A DNA stretch of 64,000 nucleotides, taken from the NCBI GenBank assembly GCA_963855995.1, contig OY979721.1, positions 4,154,001 through 4,218,000 on the forward strand, given 5' to 3'. The notes beneath the pieces are model-generated. The model was not told where the DNA came from. It saw nothing but the letters and a program-made list of their open reading frames with translations, and made no database searches. How positions within the stretch are numbered: the first letter of the stretch is position 1; every line of letters starts with the position of its first letter. Source of the stretch: Muricea muricata (Eukaryota > Cnidaria > Anthozoa > Malacalcyonacea > Plexauridae). The position numbers were made by a program, and so were the translations under genes. Positions 48,424 to 60,500 of this stretch are shown in pieces.

Positions 48424-49978
48424 TAGTAAGGAAGGATGCACCATTTTTTGATCCAATAAAAAGGAACTAATCAGAAACATTTTGCACATCGTATGACACC
48501 CCTGTTACACTAAAAAATGAAAAAAAAGTGATAAAGGCTGATAGGAAATTATTACAACGCCTCTTAACAGCATCCCTAGCAGGTCGTAACATTGATATGC
48601 ATGACATTCTTTAACATGAGCTTTCTAATATTCCTCTTTCATTGGCAAAGGTAAGTGGCAATCTGAACGCAACAACTAAGTCAGATTTGATCAACATTTT
48701 AATGAGTGGAGAAAAAAATTCTTCCCACAATTCCAACACCAACCTTGCATCACAACACTTGTGTTTTAATAGTTGGCCACGCTTTAATTCAAACTCTTGG
48801 GAAACCACAAACTTGTAGGACCTTTGATGATTATGCCAGAACCTTTTTTCCAGCAGCCACTGCATGTGTTGATTAACATGTTAGAGTGGATGTTGTCTTT
48901 GACACTTATATTAAACATTCAATTAAATCAGCAACTCGAACCAAAAGGAGCTTAAAAAAGAGGCCAGTATGTAAAATTATTGATCGAGGTGATTTATCTT
49001 TTCCTCAAGTCAGGGCAAATTTCATTGCATTAAGTGATGATAAAGCAGATCTTGCTAGGTTCCTTAGTGATTAATTATAAGACATGGAAGGGAGTTTGGT
49101 CATCAGTATGAGCTGGTAACTTAAGTGGTGGGTATAGGGACCCACCAGGGCATGTTCAACCATGGTTCGACACAAAGAGGTGATGTTGCTACCTTGTCCA
49201 GTAATCGTGAGGAGGCAGATACACGACTTATTCTGCATGCTTATGAAGCAGTTACTAATAACTTTAATAGGCTTATAGTAATGTGTGGAGATACTGATGT
49301 TCTTTTTCTTTTAATTCATTTTTTTGGAAAAAAATGAAGAAATTGAAACTTGGATGGTTGGTGGCAAAGCAAAGGAAGTGCTTTCCTGTAAATATTACCA
49401 CAGCCAAATTGTCTGAGGAGGTTGTAAATAATATTTTAGGCTTCCATGCATTAACAGGATGTGATACAACATCTTCTTTAACTGGGTATGGGAAAAAGAA
49501 ATGCTGGAAGGTTTTTGAGGAGCATCCATACCTGCTCTGTGGCATTGGATCAGATGGTTCAATTGATAATGTAGAAGAATTTGTGTGTAGGTTATATGGT
49601 GCACCAAATCCACTGGCTGGGGTAAATCAATGTAGAGTAGATCTTTTTGATAGAGGCAGCAAAGAGCTTGTTAAATTGCCACCAACTAAAGATTCTTTAA
49701 CACTACATCTAATCAGATGCAATTTCCAATCAGATAAACTTTGTTTACCTGTTGATACTGGGGGTTGGAAGGTATCGGACACAGGAGATAACCTACAAAT
49801 TGTTTGGACAACTCTGCCAGGCATACCAAACTGCTGTCTGTCTCTTATCTCATGTGGTTGCAAACAAAAATGCAAATCTGGAGCATGTAAGAGCTTCAAA
49901 AGCAACCAGCAATGTACACCAATTTGTGGTTGTAACATGAAGGATTGTTGTAATCCAATTAGGCTGGGAGGTGATTAA

Positions 49979-51484
49979 TTTCAAATTGCCGCCATCGAAC
50001 TATTACTAAGTAACTACACAAACTTAAATATGAAATTATTTAATGTGCACTTTCTAATTGTTACTGACATGTTTTATAGTGCTTACATTTTTAGATAGAG
50101 GAGGCCACAATAAAAAGTCAGGCCAGGCAAAGCTATGAAATCAATGTTCTGTGACTTCGGGTATTGATGAGGACAAGACAATTTAATGCACAATGAAACA
50201 TGCTTTGATCTTTAAAGCCCATATCAAATTAAGATAAGAGTGCATGAGAGTTTGCATCACATTGCTTAGCAGTTCTCAAATTAATATTTTTTCAACATTA
50301 AAAATTTATTAAAATAAGCTAAACTCAGTGTGAACACTCATCAAAGCTGTGGCCAACAACTCTCATTCAAGTTTGACCAGGGCTTACTTGACCAGAGCTG
50401 TAACTGTTGCTAAATTATTAACTTTAAGCATGCACACCATGCATTTTTGGATGTAAAAAAAATTATAGTGAATGGGCTAACATCCTTTAGACTGAGGTGT
50501 CATCAGAGCATGACAAGATTGTTTCAGTTCTAAGAAAAACTTATGAAATTTCATTTGTCTGGGGAAGAGCGCTGCCACTCAAAGGGTTTCAACTAACAAT
50601 TGAATTAGCTATGACAAGTCTTTATGATTGCACTAGGACTGGTGATAGGTGTGTTTATAGATTGGTATTTTTGTTAAATAGTTTTGTCTATTACGTATAT
50701 GAAATGATACAGTCTAAACAGAAGAAACCATGCAATGGACAGTCTTCAAACTAAAGAAATCTACCCAAAAATAAATGTTGATCATCGGTACAGTAGGTGA
50801 ACTGCTAATTCAGCCACTTGGACAATCACAATGGTAAACAGCTAGAACTTGTTACATTGTGCCAGCTACGAAAGCTACATGAAACTATGAAAGATGACCA
50901 TATATTTTAACCACCGCCTATACTGATGGAAGTGAGCCATATGTATATTGAACTCAATGATACAGTGAATACTTACAGAATAACAAAGCGACATGAACTG
51001 TCAACAACAGCATCGTTTGAACCCAGCACTCTAGTTGAACCAACTGAAGACCTGATCGAAGTGCAAGCATCATAAAAGAACATCAAAAAATAGAGACCAA
51101 GCATTAAAGAATGAACTGAAAACATTTCGCTATACGTGAAACAAAACAACGATCAGAAATTCAATATTAAAAAGTCACTATCAAAACAGAATTGTAGAAA
51201 GACTTTTTATCTGCTCTAACAATTGTTAGCTTATCCTTCACTTCATCAAGTTAACACAGCAGCGGCGTATATAAAAGCATGAACAAAACGTTCGTGTGAT
51301 TTATGTCAAAACATACAAGTTGTCGTTGCGACTATTTGTGTTTCAGCTAAACAAAACGGCTAAACCTTTTCCGAGTAACTTTCAACTTTGACACAGTATT
51401 TAGACTAAAGGATGAAAGCCCAGCGATGGCAAATATTTATATATTAGTAATTTTTAAAATATGCTTCGTTGTCCATTGTTGCAT
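49979..51484. other. Intergenic region right of the relic gene
   Basis: An 85-codon plus-strand frame (50497-50754) matches no family I know. A weak GAGAGTTTG word tract lies near 50230-50390. No other structure was recognised. Confidence 0.35.
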
Positions 51485-51665
51485 GGACTGAAAACATGTC
51501 CAAGATCAATTGTCGAATGAATTCTGTAATGGTTTTCAATACCATTGCAGAGGGCCTGCAGCAGACCATTTGTTGACATACATTACTTTGTTTATGAAAT
51601 TATTGTTTTATACTCCATTGATATGTATATTGAATGTAATTCCCAACTTTTTCAATAAAAATTAA
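51485..51665. repeat. Direct repeat B, partner of 45707-45880
   Basis: Same orientation and order as copy A, with 15 extra bases (GGGCCTGCAGCAGAC) after CCATTGCAGA. It ends in TTTTTCAATAAAAATTAAAA, so the repeat probably includes a transcript 3' end. Confidence 0.85.
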
Positions 51666-52740
51666 AACACCACAATTGATTTGGATGTTTGTTGTTGTAT
51701 TGGAGTGGAAGCATACATGTGACCAAAGAATTGCCTGCAGAGTAGGCTAGCATGTGAGAGAGTCTTGCCATTTGAACAAATCAAGCAGTTTATGTATGCA
51801 GCTCTGAAATGCCTCTCTCTCTCTCTCAATGCCTATATCTCATCATGTGGAGAGCTTTTCCTTGAACTTCAGGTGAGGATAGTTCTGTGTGTTGTGTTTA
51901 CCATTCTGAACCAACAACAGTAGTTCAACAATTAGATCAGCAGATGCCTTTATTTGATCAAATACTTAGTAGAAATTTACTAAACTAAATAGGAAAAAGG
52001 CAGATTCTACCTAAGTACTTGTACCATGAAACCTAGATATTCAGTGATGCAATAGTATGCCAATTTACTTTGAAACATGAGACATGGTTTTCCTCTGCAA
52101 AAAAAGTTGAATTTCAAAAAACTATTATATATATTTCCTTTTCATTCATTCTTTATAAAACTTAGCCAACATTTCCAAAAGAACCTAAGCTAAGATTTGT
52201 ACCGATAATTGTGTGCATACTTGTCATTGCGACGTCATAAATGTAACAAATTTTGAAAAATCCGCCATGTTGTTTTGCATAAATTATGCAACGTCAGCAT
52301 AATTTTGTCGCGTGGTTGATCCTACCGGAACTCGCAGCACATCGATGGACTTTCCAAGTTCCAACCATTTATCGTTCGTGGTCAAATACCCAAATATTCG
52401 TGGAGATATTAACGGTTCAATAAAGTACACCGTAATTCGTTAAAACGCTCTTGTCGAGAAATAGTTTTAACAAAATTTAAATATTCCTATCTATATGCTA
52501 TTTTAACCTAGTATAAACAATATAACACAATCCTGTAAATAGACGTTAGGGGTCCTTACGTCACGCCAGAGTTAATGAGTTGCAATGCAATGTGCGAAAC
52601 ATGTGGGAAAAATTTACCTTGTATATATATGCATTGAAACCGCGTGGCGTAAGCACTTCTGAGGTCTATTGGGTCAACAAGGCGCTACCAAGTTACACTG
52701 AAACTACAGACTTTCAATGCTTATTAGGCAGAATAGCCCT
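51666..52740. other. Intergenic, no gene recognised
   Basis: AT-rich with a short (CT)n run near 51810. There is a region of GCGACGTCATAAATG and CCGCCATGTTG words near 52230-52280, but no gene or clear repeat boundaries. Confidence 0.35.
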
Positions 52741-52974
52741 GGGGCTGGTTGTTCAAAGCTGGGTTAGCAACTTAGCACTAACTCTGGGTTAAAGTTTAAC
52801 TCAATGTTTCAGTTCCTGTGTTTCTACACATCCGTTTATTTTAAAACTTCACAAACCAAAATTACTATTGATCTAGACGAGATTTCTCAAGCAATATCTC
52901 GCAATACTATCAACAAGCAACTGGAAAGTTTGGAAAGAAATTTTAAGCTAACCAACTTCTGAACAACTGGCCCC
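52741..52974. mobile_element. Foldback MITE, GGGGCTGGTTGTTCAAAG family
   Basis: GGGGCTGGTTGTTCAAAGCT faces AACTTCTGAACAACTGGCCCC; GGGTTAGC pairs with GCTAACC inside. The interior is AT-rich and non-coding. Target duplication uncertain. Confidence 0.75.
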
Positions 52975-53047
52975 TTGTCAACCCAACGAACCCAACATCA
53001 GACACACACCTAGTTGGGATGCAGCTGAGCTTGCTAGCCAAGTTTAA

Positions 53048-53219
53048 AGTGCCTATGAAACGAAATTTTGTCAAGTATTTTGTTCATTGCATGGGAAAGA
53101 CAACTTAAATTCTGAGTTCTTTGTTGAGATATTCAAATAAGTTATCTTGTGATTTCAAGTCATCTTAGCTGGCAATGCAACCAAGAAAATACTTGACAAA
53201 CTTTCGTTTCATAGACACT
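53048..53219. mobile_element. TTAA-flanked MITE (172 bp), AGTGCTTATGAAACG family
   Basis: Ends AGTGCCTATGAAACGAAA and TTTCGTTTCATAGACACT, bounded by TTAA (53044-53047 and 53220-53223). A short relative of 24930-25427. Confidence 0.9.
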
Positions 53220-53448
53220 TTAACAATAATATAGTTTTTGTATAACGTAAGTTCCAAATTTGCAGGATACCTGCATGCCAGTATGGTGGGAACTAATAAC
53301 ATTTAAAATAGTGTTGGCAGTGGTGTTTAATTAAAGCACACAAAACATATAGTAACAGAACTTCAACATTCTAATTGCCAAATGGCCTTCACCTGAAATG
53401 GTGAATGTTAGCTCTGTTTGTACTGTTCTGTGGTTTTGTGTATAACTG

Positions 53449-53491
53449 CATAGTACCTCTGCATAGTACCTCTGCATAGTACCTCTGCATA
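53449..53491. repeat. 13-bp tandem repeat, about 3.3 copies
   Basis: GCATAGTACCTCT repeated head to tail. Confidence 0.9.
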
Positions 53492-53564
53492 AATCACTTT
53501 AGAACATCTCTCAATATGTAATTATACCAACGCACAAGTTTTTTTCATAAGCTGTCCACACTGC

Positions 53565-54190
53565 TTGTTCAAAGTTGTTGGGACAATTCATAACAAACAT
53601 GATGGATTTATCAGACTTGTTGCAAGGTTGTTCCAACAAGACTGACACATTTATGATACATTGCTACAGCCTTGTGCTATCTTGTCAACTTTGTGACAAC
53701 ATTAACAGAATTAACCGTATTACAGGCAATCTCAATCTGATATTCCTGTCAGCTACAATCGTCGACAGAAGTCATACGAACACCCCATTAAAATTTTAGC
53801 TGCGCTTATTTATACACAAGTTCCTTATATTCCACACAAGTTCCTTATATTGCACCTTATATTGCACCTTATATTCGTAAGATTTGGTCAAAATACCCCC
53901 TTTGCCCCCATTCAATGTTGTCTGCTTTTATGCTGGCACAGTGAAATGAAATATTTAAGGTCCTCAACATTGTTTTGGGGGAAAAGGGGGGGGGGGGGGG
54001 GTGAAAATGTCCCAATACTAGTTGACATTACGTAATTGTAGAGGCGTATACTGTGGCTGTCCGCATAGTTTTGTCAACGATTGTAGGTACAGTACATCTT
54101 GTCAAGAATGATACAACTTGTTGACAACATGATACAAGCAGTGTGCACACAAGCAGTGTTCATAAACTAGGTGCAAGTTGTTAGATCTTT
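53565..54190. repeat. Intergenic region with CAAGTTGTTGAC words and a poly-G run
   Basis: CTTGTTGCAAGGTTGTTCC, CTTGTCAACTTTGTGACAAC, GATACAACTTGTTGACAAC and similar words recur, as in 13205-13465. A short duplicated ACACAAGTTCCTTATATT lies at 53813-53850. A G run of about 18 lies near 53984-54001. No gene was recognised. Confidence 0.45.
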
Positions 54191-54411
54191 ATGTGTGTAC
54201 TGTCTCTTTTTAACAGTAAAGGGCTTCAACACGAAAAACCCACCAAACGAATTAAGAACCAAGGTGTTTCACGAGAATGCTAGTGTGAAACAACCTAGGT
54301 GATGCAAAAGAATGGCAGCAACACTTAATCTCTGGAATAGTCAGAAATATAGGGTGTTCTTCTAAGTAAAAAAATACTAAATATTAGCTTCATTATTTAG
54401 AGTTCCTACAA

Positions 54412-54417
54412 TTTATT
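54412..54417 (-). terminator. Possible poly(A) signal of ZFAND4
   Basis: AATAAA on the minus strand about 135 bases past the ZFAND4 stop. Confidence 0.45.
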
Positions 54418-54551
54418 GTGTCTCAGTAGCACACAGGTGATGTGACATCACCAAATTAATACTCTACAAAAATATTTTTTAATATGCATCACATTATACG
54501 AAAACCTGACCGTGTAATATACTATTGTTTTCCAACCATTCAAATTTCAGG

Positions 54552-57500
54552 CTAAATTTTTGGTAGTTTGGGTGCGACAACCAGTGGATTGCTCTGTTCC
54601 AGAAGTTTCCTACCTTCCGTTTTATAGTCATAGTTGCAATTATGTGTTTCAGCATAACGATGTGTTGCACAGAATGAATTGCCACATCTAAAACGAGACA
54701 AATGAATGAACAACTAAGCACCCACAAAAATTAGGTCACTGTTTAAGTCAATCAGCAACAACTAACAAGTCGAATGAGCCAGGAGATGCAGTACAAGCAA
54801 TGGGCCAATGGCTCACTGGTGTAATAACTAGATAGCAGTTATACTTCAAAATAAGATTTTGGCACGAAAACACTTGGACTAACAATTTACCTAATATATC
54901 AGATAACAATTTCCTCATTTCCCTTGCTTAAACCATGCTCCACAATTTAAATTACCTTACTATAGCAAATTAATGATGCACTTTATCAACCTGGACTTTA
55001 AAAATTCACATTAATTTAATCAGTTTATCGTTAAATTTTAATTATCGTTAGAGCCTGGTCCTCACCGGCAAAATAAGTTCATGCACTATTAAAAATTTTC
55101 TTTTCATCCCTTATGTTCATTGTTACTACCAGTAAAATGAGCATCATCTAGGATCAACTTGAGCCAATTTTTTGGTAAGTTCGAAGATCAGATACGCATT
55201 CCTTTACGTACTTCAAAGGTAGCTGAATGCAATCATGGCTAATTAGATGAGTTGTTAATTTACGGTATGCCATGTTAATAGTGCATTGTTAATTGTCTAC
55301 AATAAGGACTAATTAAGTTTTATGGTCCCAGTAGCCTAATGAGATGAACTAATTTATCTGTGTATAAACAATGCTCACCGACACACATATGTTGAGGCCA
55401 AGCCAGTTTTTTTTCTACAAAATGTACATCTAGTTTTCTTCCCAGAAGCCAGCTGGGGTGGAGGAGGTGGTCGAATTTGTGCCACATCAGTTGTAGAATA
55501 AACTATAACAATAAGATGACCAGGTTAGTTGTTATTAAATAAATGTAGTTCTTTGTACAGGTCAAGAGCATGGGTCGCCACTTTCATGATACAAGCTTTA
55601 TTGTCAATGATTAAAATGTTTTCAGATTAAAGTGTCAATCTGTAGCTTTCATAGGCAAAATGTTATTTAATTCATTTTACCCAGATACTATAGATTGCAG
55701 TATTAGCAGACTAGCACATAAGCACACACAAAACATTAGTCAGCAAAACATTGTTCAATACTATTTTTCATCAACTCTGAACAGCTTGTGTAACAGAGAA
55801 TATGTTAGGATTCTCGCTCCCCCTCCCCATCACTAAAAATCTTCCACCCTTAATGTGTAGCAAACTTTTAAGGGTTGCAAGTAAGCAAAATTTATAGCTA
55901 CTGTATTCTTGAATCTTAGCCTACAGTACAGCAAACTTTTCCTGTCACACATATAACACTGCTACTTCTTTTGATTTTGCAACAATGAAAATGATATATC
56001 ATATGTCAATGATAAAAGAAGTGTTCTTTATCACATCCACTTTTAAGCACAAGCAATACCCCTAGTTATTATACAACTTAACAGATGAAATCAATTGCTC
56101 CAACTTACGTGTGCCAGCACTACTTTGTTGTGTTCTATGAACTCTGGACAACGAGTCATTCTAAAGATAAAATGTTCTTAATTAACAAATAATCCTCAAA
56201 CTAATTTGCCATTGACAGTAGTGCAGTTACAAGAACACATAAAAAAAACCATTGGATCTTTTATGACAAATAGCCAGGTATACATATTAGAGACTGATTC
56301 ACATTAGAGATTCTGATATTCCTTGTTAAACTTTAATGCATTAATTGCATTTAATTAGTCAGACGTATACTTACCAATAAGCCTGATCGAAGCTGTTCAA
56401 CAGAAGTCTTCCTCTCTTTCAAAGCACCAACTCCCTTACCACCACTTGTTGTATAACCTTTGCTTTGAGCGTGTCCTACATTTGCCAATCTTGCCTCAAG
56501 TGAGCTCTCTATATGCTCTGAATGCCTGGCGCCATCTATGCCACATTCTATTGAATTGTCTGAATGTTTCCTTACATTGGGTAGTGGCTTATGATGTCCA
56601 TGACTAGAGTTCAACCTGTTACTAAAACCTAAACCATGATTTGAGCAATGTGCATGAGATTTAGTTGAACCAATGCTTGTATTCAGCACACTACTAGATT
56701 TCTGACTTGAGTAATTTAGTTCATGGGACATATTTAAGCCCTTTTTACTCCCACTTTCATGTTGGAAATGTTTTGACAGTGTCCTGCTGTGGAATGAAGT
56801 ATCCTCTGATGGATTTCGGACAAGTTCAGATATGTCAATGTCGTTTGAGTTTTTCGTCTTGTTTACAGGAGGCAATGCTTTGTTCATTGTACTTGAGGAC
56901 TCATGAGGGTGAACTTTCATATCTACAGGGCCTTGTTCACAAAAACTTGAACTTGTGCGACGTAAGCTGAACAAATAAAAGAATAGCAATGTAATGAAGA
57001 CATAAGGTAAAGATAGTCTACATACACAAGTAGCTTGCCAGTAGATGGCTCGTAGTCTCCAGTGCAATTATTGTTATCTCTTTAATGGTTTTGCAATATG
57101 TAGAAAGGAGCTTTAGACAAGCAGACAAAAAGTAGCTCTGTCCTCCCCTGAAGCAAGATTGCAGCTTGATGGTTTCATTTCGAACATTTTCATGACAGAT
57201 TTTTTATAAACCCCTTAAGCTGCAGAGCTTCCCAATCAACAAGTAAAATCATCTGGCATTTAAGGCTAGTAGAAAAATAACCAAATAGGGTGCACTGTGA
57301 CATGTTGCAACTCAATGCATTAAGTAAGATAATGACACTGTCTGTTGCTTCCACCATTGCACAACATTGATGTACACACAAATAATTCCCCAGACTGCTA
57401 TACAGTAGTTTAAAAGGTATGCAAAAGTGACAGATCCAGATGTACGTCACATAGACAGACGTTTGAAATAATAGCAATCCTATTTGTGAGTCATTTCTAA

Positions 57501-60500
57501 AGAATAACTTACTGACCAAGACCATTGTTACTCTGGAGTTTATTTCACTCACATCTAGATCTGCCACTGTTCTGGATTGCAGTGAGCAACACAGACCAAA
57601 TGATATACAGCAGTTAAACTTATATAGCTGTTATATAGTGACACTTACCGCCGTCGGCTTGCCAATGCTGAAGTTTTCGGTTTCTCACCAGATGGGGGTC
57701 GTGGTTGATACTTTGGGTGCTTCTCTTTAGATGGGGGACGAGGCTTGTACACAAAACTTGTTGCAGGGGGTGGTGAGTGTGGTTGAAAGGACACCTGCTC
57801 TACAGAAGTTGCACCACCTCGAGACTACAAAAGAATTATTTTAGCATTTAATATTTGGTCCTGCTTTGACTTTGTTCTGGTTTCATGTAAACAAGACCTA
57901 ATATTACAATCATCTACAGTCAGTCAACTCTTTGAATAACGGTTTTGTAAAAAAATGCAGTACACACTTTGATGACCACAGAAACATTATACTGGCCAGC
58001 AGTACAGGGCCTTAATTACTTGAGAATATGTATGGTATCACACACCTTTTTACTTGTATGTAAGGACTCCATTTTGCTTCGCAATAATTTCATTTTATTC
58101 ATTGTGACATTATTCTCCTGAATTGTTTCTTGAGGAACTGTCACTGAATTTTCATCATCATCTTCATCATATAAATTGTACAGTGATGCACCACTAGAAA
58201 AAAATTAAAATATCATCAAACAAAAATTTACACTCACAGATAACCTATCACTTAGTGCAAGGAAAGATGGATATTTTTATCTTATCCTATTAGCATTGCC
58301 ACAAGGATCACCACAGCAATATGTGCCAATTACTGTGGCCTAGGCCTGTGGACAAATATCACCTAACATATCCTGGCAACTTTCCCTGTCAGTCAGAACC
58401 AAAGCAACGATGGATTTTTTGCTCGCCATCTACTTAATAATTATACTCTTTTCACACAAGGGCTATAGGTTGAAGTCACTTAGGGGACAGTTGAAATATG
58501 ATGACATTAATTAATGTTACATACATCTCTCAGTCTTTGCCATACTTCAAAAAATAATTTAACTTACCTGAGAGAATCAGACAATGGTGTCAAGGTACCA
58601 TCACCTCTGTCAACTACCCTATAGACATTATACTGTTCACCATCCCTAGAGCAAGAATAATTGATACATTTGAGAAGAATTGACTAAGTACGGTAACTTG
58701 AACTTGCTACCGGTATTCAACAAGTTAAAGACATTACCCTAAGTAGAATAGCTATTAAATAATCTCATAAACATGCAATAATTAAGCCTATAATGATGTC
58801 ATACCTAAATACTAAGAAGGTCACTTGTCTGTTGTCTTTTGGTAACTTGTCCCAGATTTCATCTCTACATGAAAAACAAAAATATTGTGAGGATTTTTAC
58901 ACCTTTTACACTGTTTTCACTACTTTCCAGGGTTTTTTCTAGGGTAGCAATATGTATTGCCCTAATTTGACCAGATTCCACATTTTGTAAACATGAATGA
59001 TTGCCAAAAAATAATATATACACACAATTTATTATAAATGTACATTGGACATTATTGTATATACTGTCTAATTCTTTCACACCTGTTTGCTTCTACATAT
59101 TCGGCCATTTCTCTAAGAGAATTGTCCTCCACAGGAACTAAAATATAATCATGTGAATAAGCCATTTATAATTGGAAGGTTGTATGCACAACAGCATAAA
59201 TTGCTAACAGAATAAATAAGTATGAGTTTCTTTTTCTGCTAGTTGAGAAATAAAAGGAGCAGAACAGAAAATGTGTTCTCACACACTGCTGGCTGGGATT
59301 AGCTCAATTTAATAATTGAGCAGTGCAGGTTGGTGAAGCACATCTTGTTCATGCTTCTGCCATTGCTTGACAGAACAGAATAATGGCAGGATAAAGAACA
59401 TTCCAAACAGGCGTTGAAATTAGCAGTTGCCAGGTTGCCAAATGTGGCAAAGTTTTTCATTATATATATTGAATAGTTTTTGTTATATTGAATAATCAAA
59501 TATTTGATTATTCTCATCCTTTGAATTATTACATGTGTACCTCTTTTCATGTTAATTGGTCCTCCCCGCATTGCCAGCACAAGCTGTAAAGTTGCACCAT
59601 CATTTATACTGAAATAGAACACATACAATTAATATATAATTAGAATAAAATCTTATACATATAATTTAAATATCATTGACTTAATCTCACCATCTATATT
59701 TACAGTAAGGTTTTAGTGAGGTCATGCGATAGGTCACAAAAATAACTATCCAAAAATATTAAAGACATTGCAAAGTCTGTCCTACACATATTTTCTGCTC
59801 ATGAAAAAAACAAGTGTTGGGATCCAACCATTGGAATTTTAATTGAATTAAACTATAAAAAATTACAAAACCAATTAAAAAGTCAATTAAAATTCCAGTG
59901 GTCAGGTCTTGATGAGGTTTTTTGTTCTGAGCAGAAAATAGGAACAGAACAGACCTCACATGGTCTTTAACTTAACAACAACATGGTCTTTAACAGAACA
60001 GACCTCACATGGTCTTTTGTCCTATATTGTGTTGTTGTTAGCCGTTAGGGAATGCTTCTTCTTTCAATTCTCTAGTCTGCTTCTAATTCTATATGTTTGT
60101 CTGTACTATATATATGTATACAAGGGCGCTATAATTGGCGAAAGCTGTTGCATTACCCAACCATTTTGTCCTATTTGTATGTTTTGTTTTATGTAAATGT
60201 TGTTATATGTTTAAATGGTAAAGCTTAATAAATAAATAAATAATTAGGATGCTTTAAGAATGATGGAGTTTATATACCAGTAACTAGTAGGTACATCACA
60301 AACAGTGTATTTCTTTAGGTCAAGGAAGAAGGGGGTTCTATTAATACTCCTAAATGGGTTAGTCTGTAAACATTATAATAGCTTACTGGTAATCATGCAG
60401 GCAGCGATCATCTTCCAGTTCCATAGATCTCCAAATTAAATGTTGCTGGGATATTGGAATACCTAAACATTCAACAGTAAATAGTGCAATAAACAAACAG

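Larger units (their letters stand above)
46136..49978 (+). pseudogene. Decayed large gene with FEN/XPG-like nuclease motifs and CXC-like tail
   Basis: Consecutive fragments in shifting frames read as one protein of over 1,100 residues: LGLTLHQATRSEKVVDLFLA at 46148, SCDNIDVLEETIDGKNTFH to 46526, then 46537-46725, 46715-47098, 47110-47304, 47523-47903, 48172-48246 resuming at 48431, 48886-49074, 49125-49337 and 49334-49978. At 49212 REEADTRLILHA, at about 49287 GDTDVLFLLI and at 49445 HALTGCDTTSSLTGYGKKK form the order of acidic motifs seen in FEN1/XPG nucleases (EAEA, DxD, G-x-D then a GxGxK helix). The end is Cys-rich (CGCKQKCKSGACK, CTPICGC), like a tesmin CXC domain. Similar unnamed multicopy genes occur in cnidarians and other invertebrates, from my knowledge of sequence families. 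Frameshifts, stops and two inserted foldbacks (48028-48171, 48247-48423) kill this copy. Function unknown; the nuclease assignment is inference. Confidence 0.75.

Noticed and set aside
50497..50754. 85-codon plus-strand frame right of the relic gene
   Set aside because: No recognisable family, no splice partners; reported only as part of the intergenic region.
57190..57567. 125-codon minus-strand frame in a ZFAND4 intron
   Set aside because: It lies between ZFAND4 exons that join in phase without it, and has no similarity to the family.
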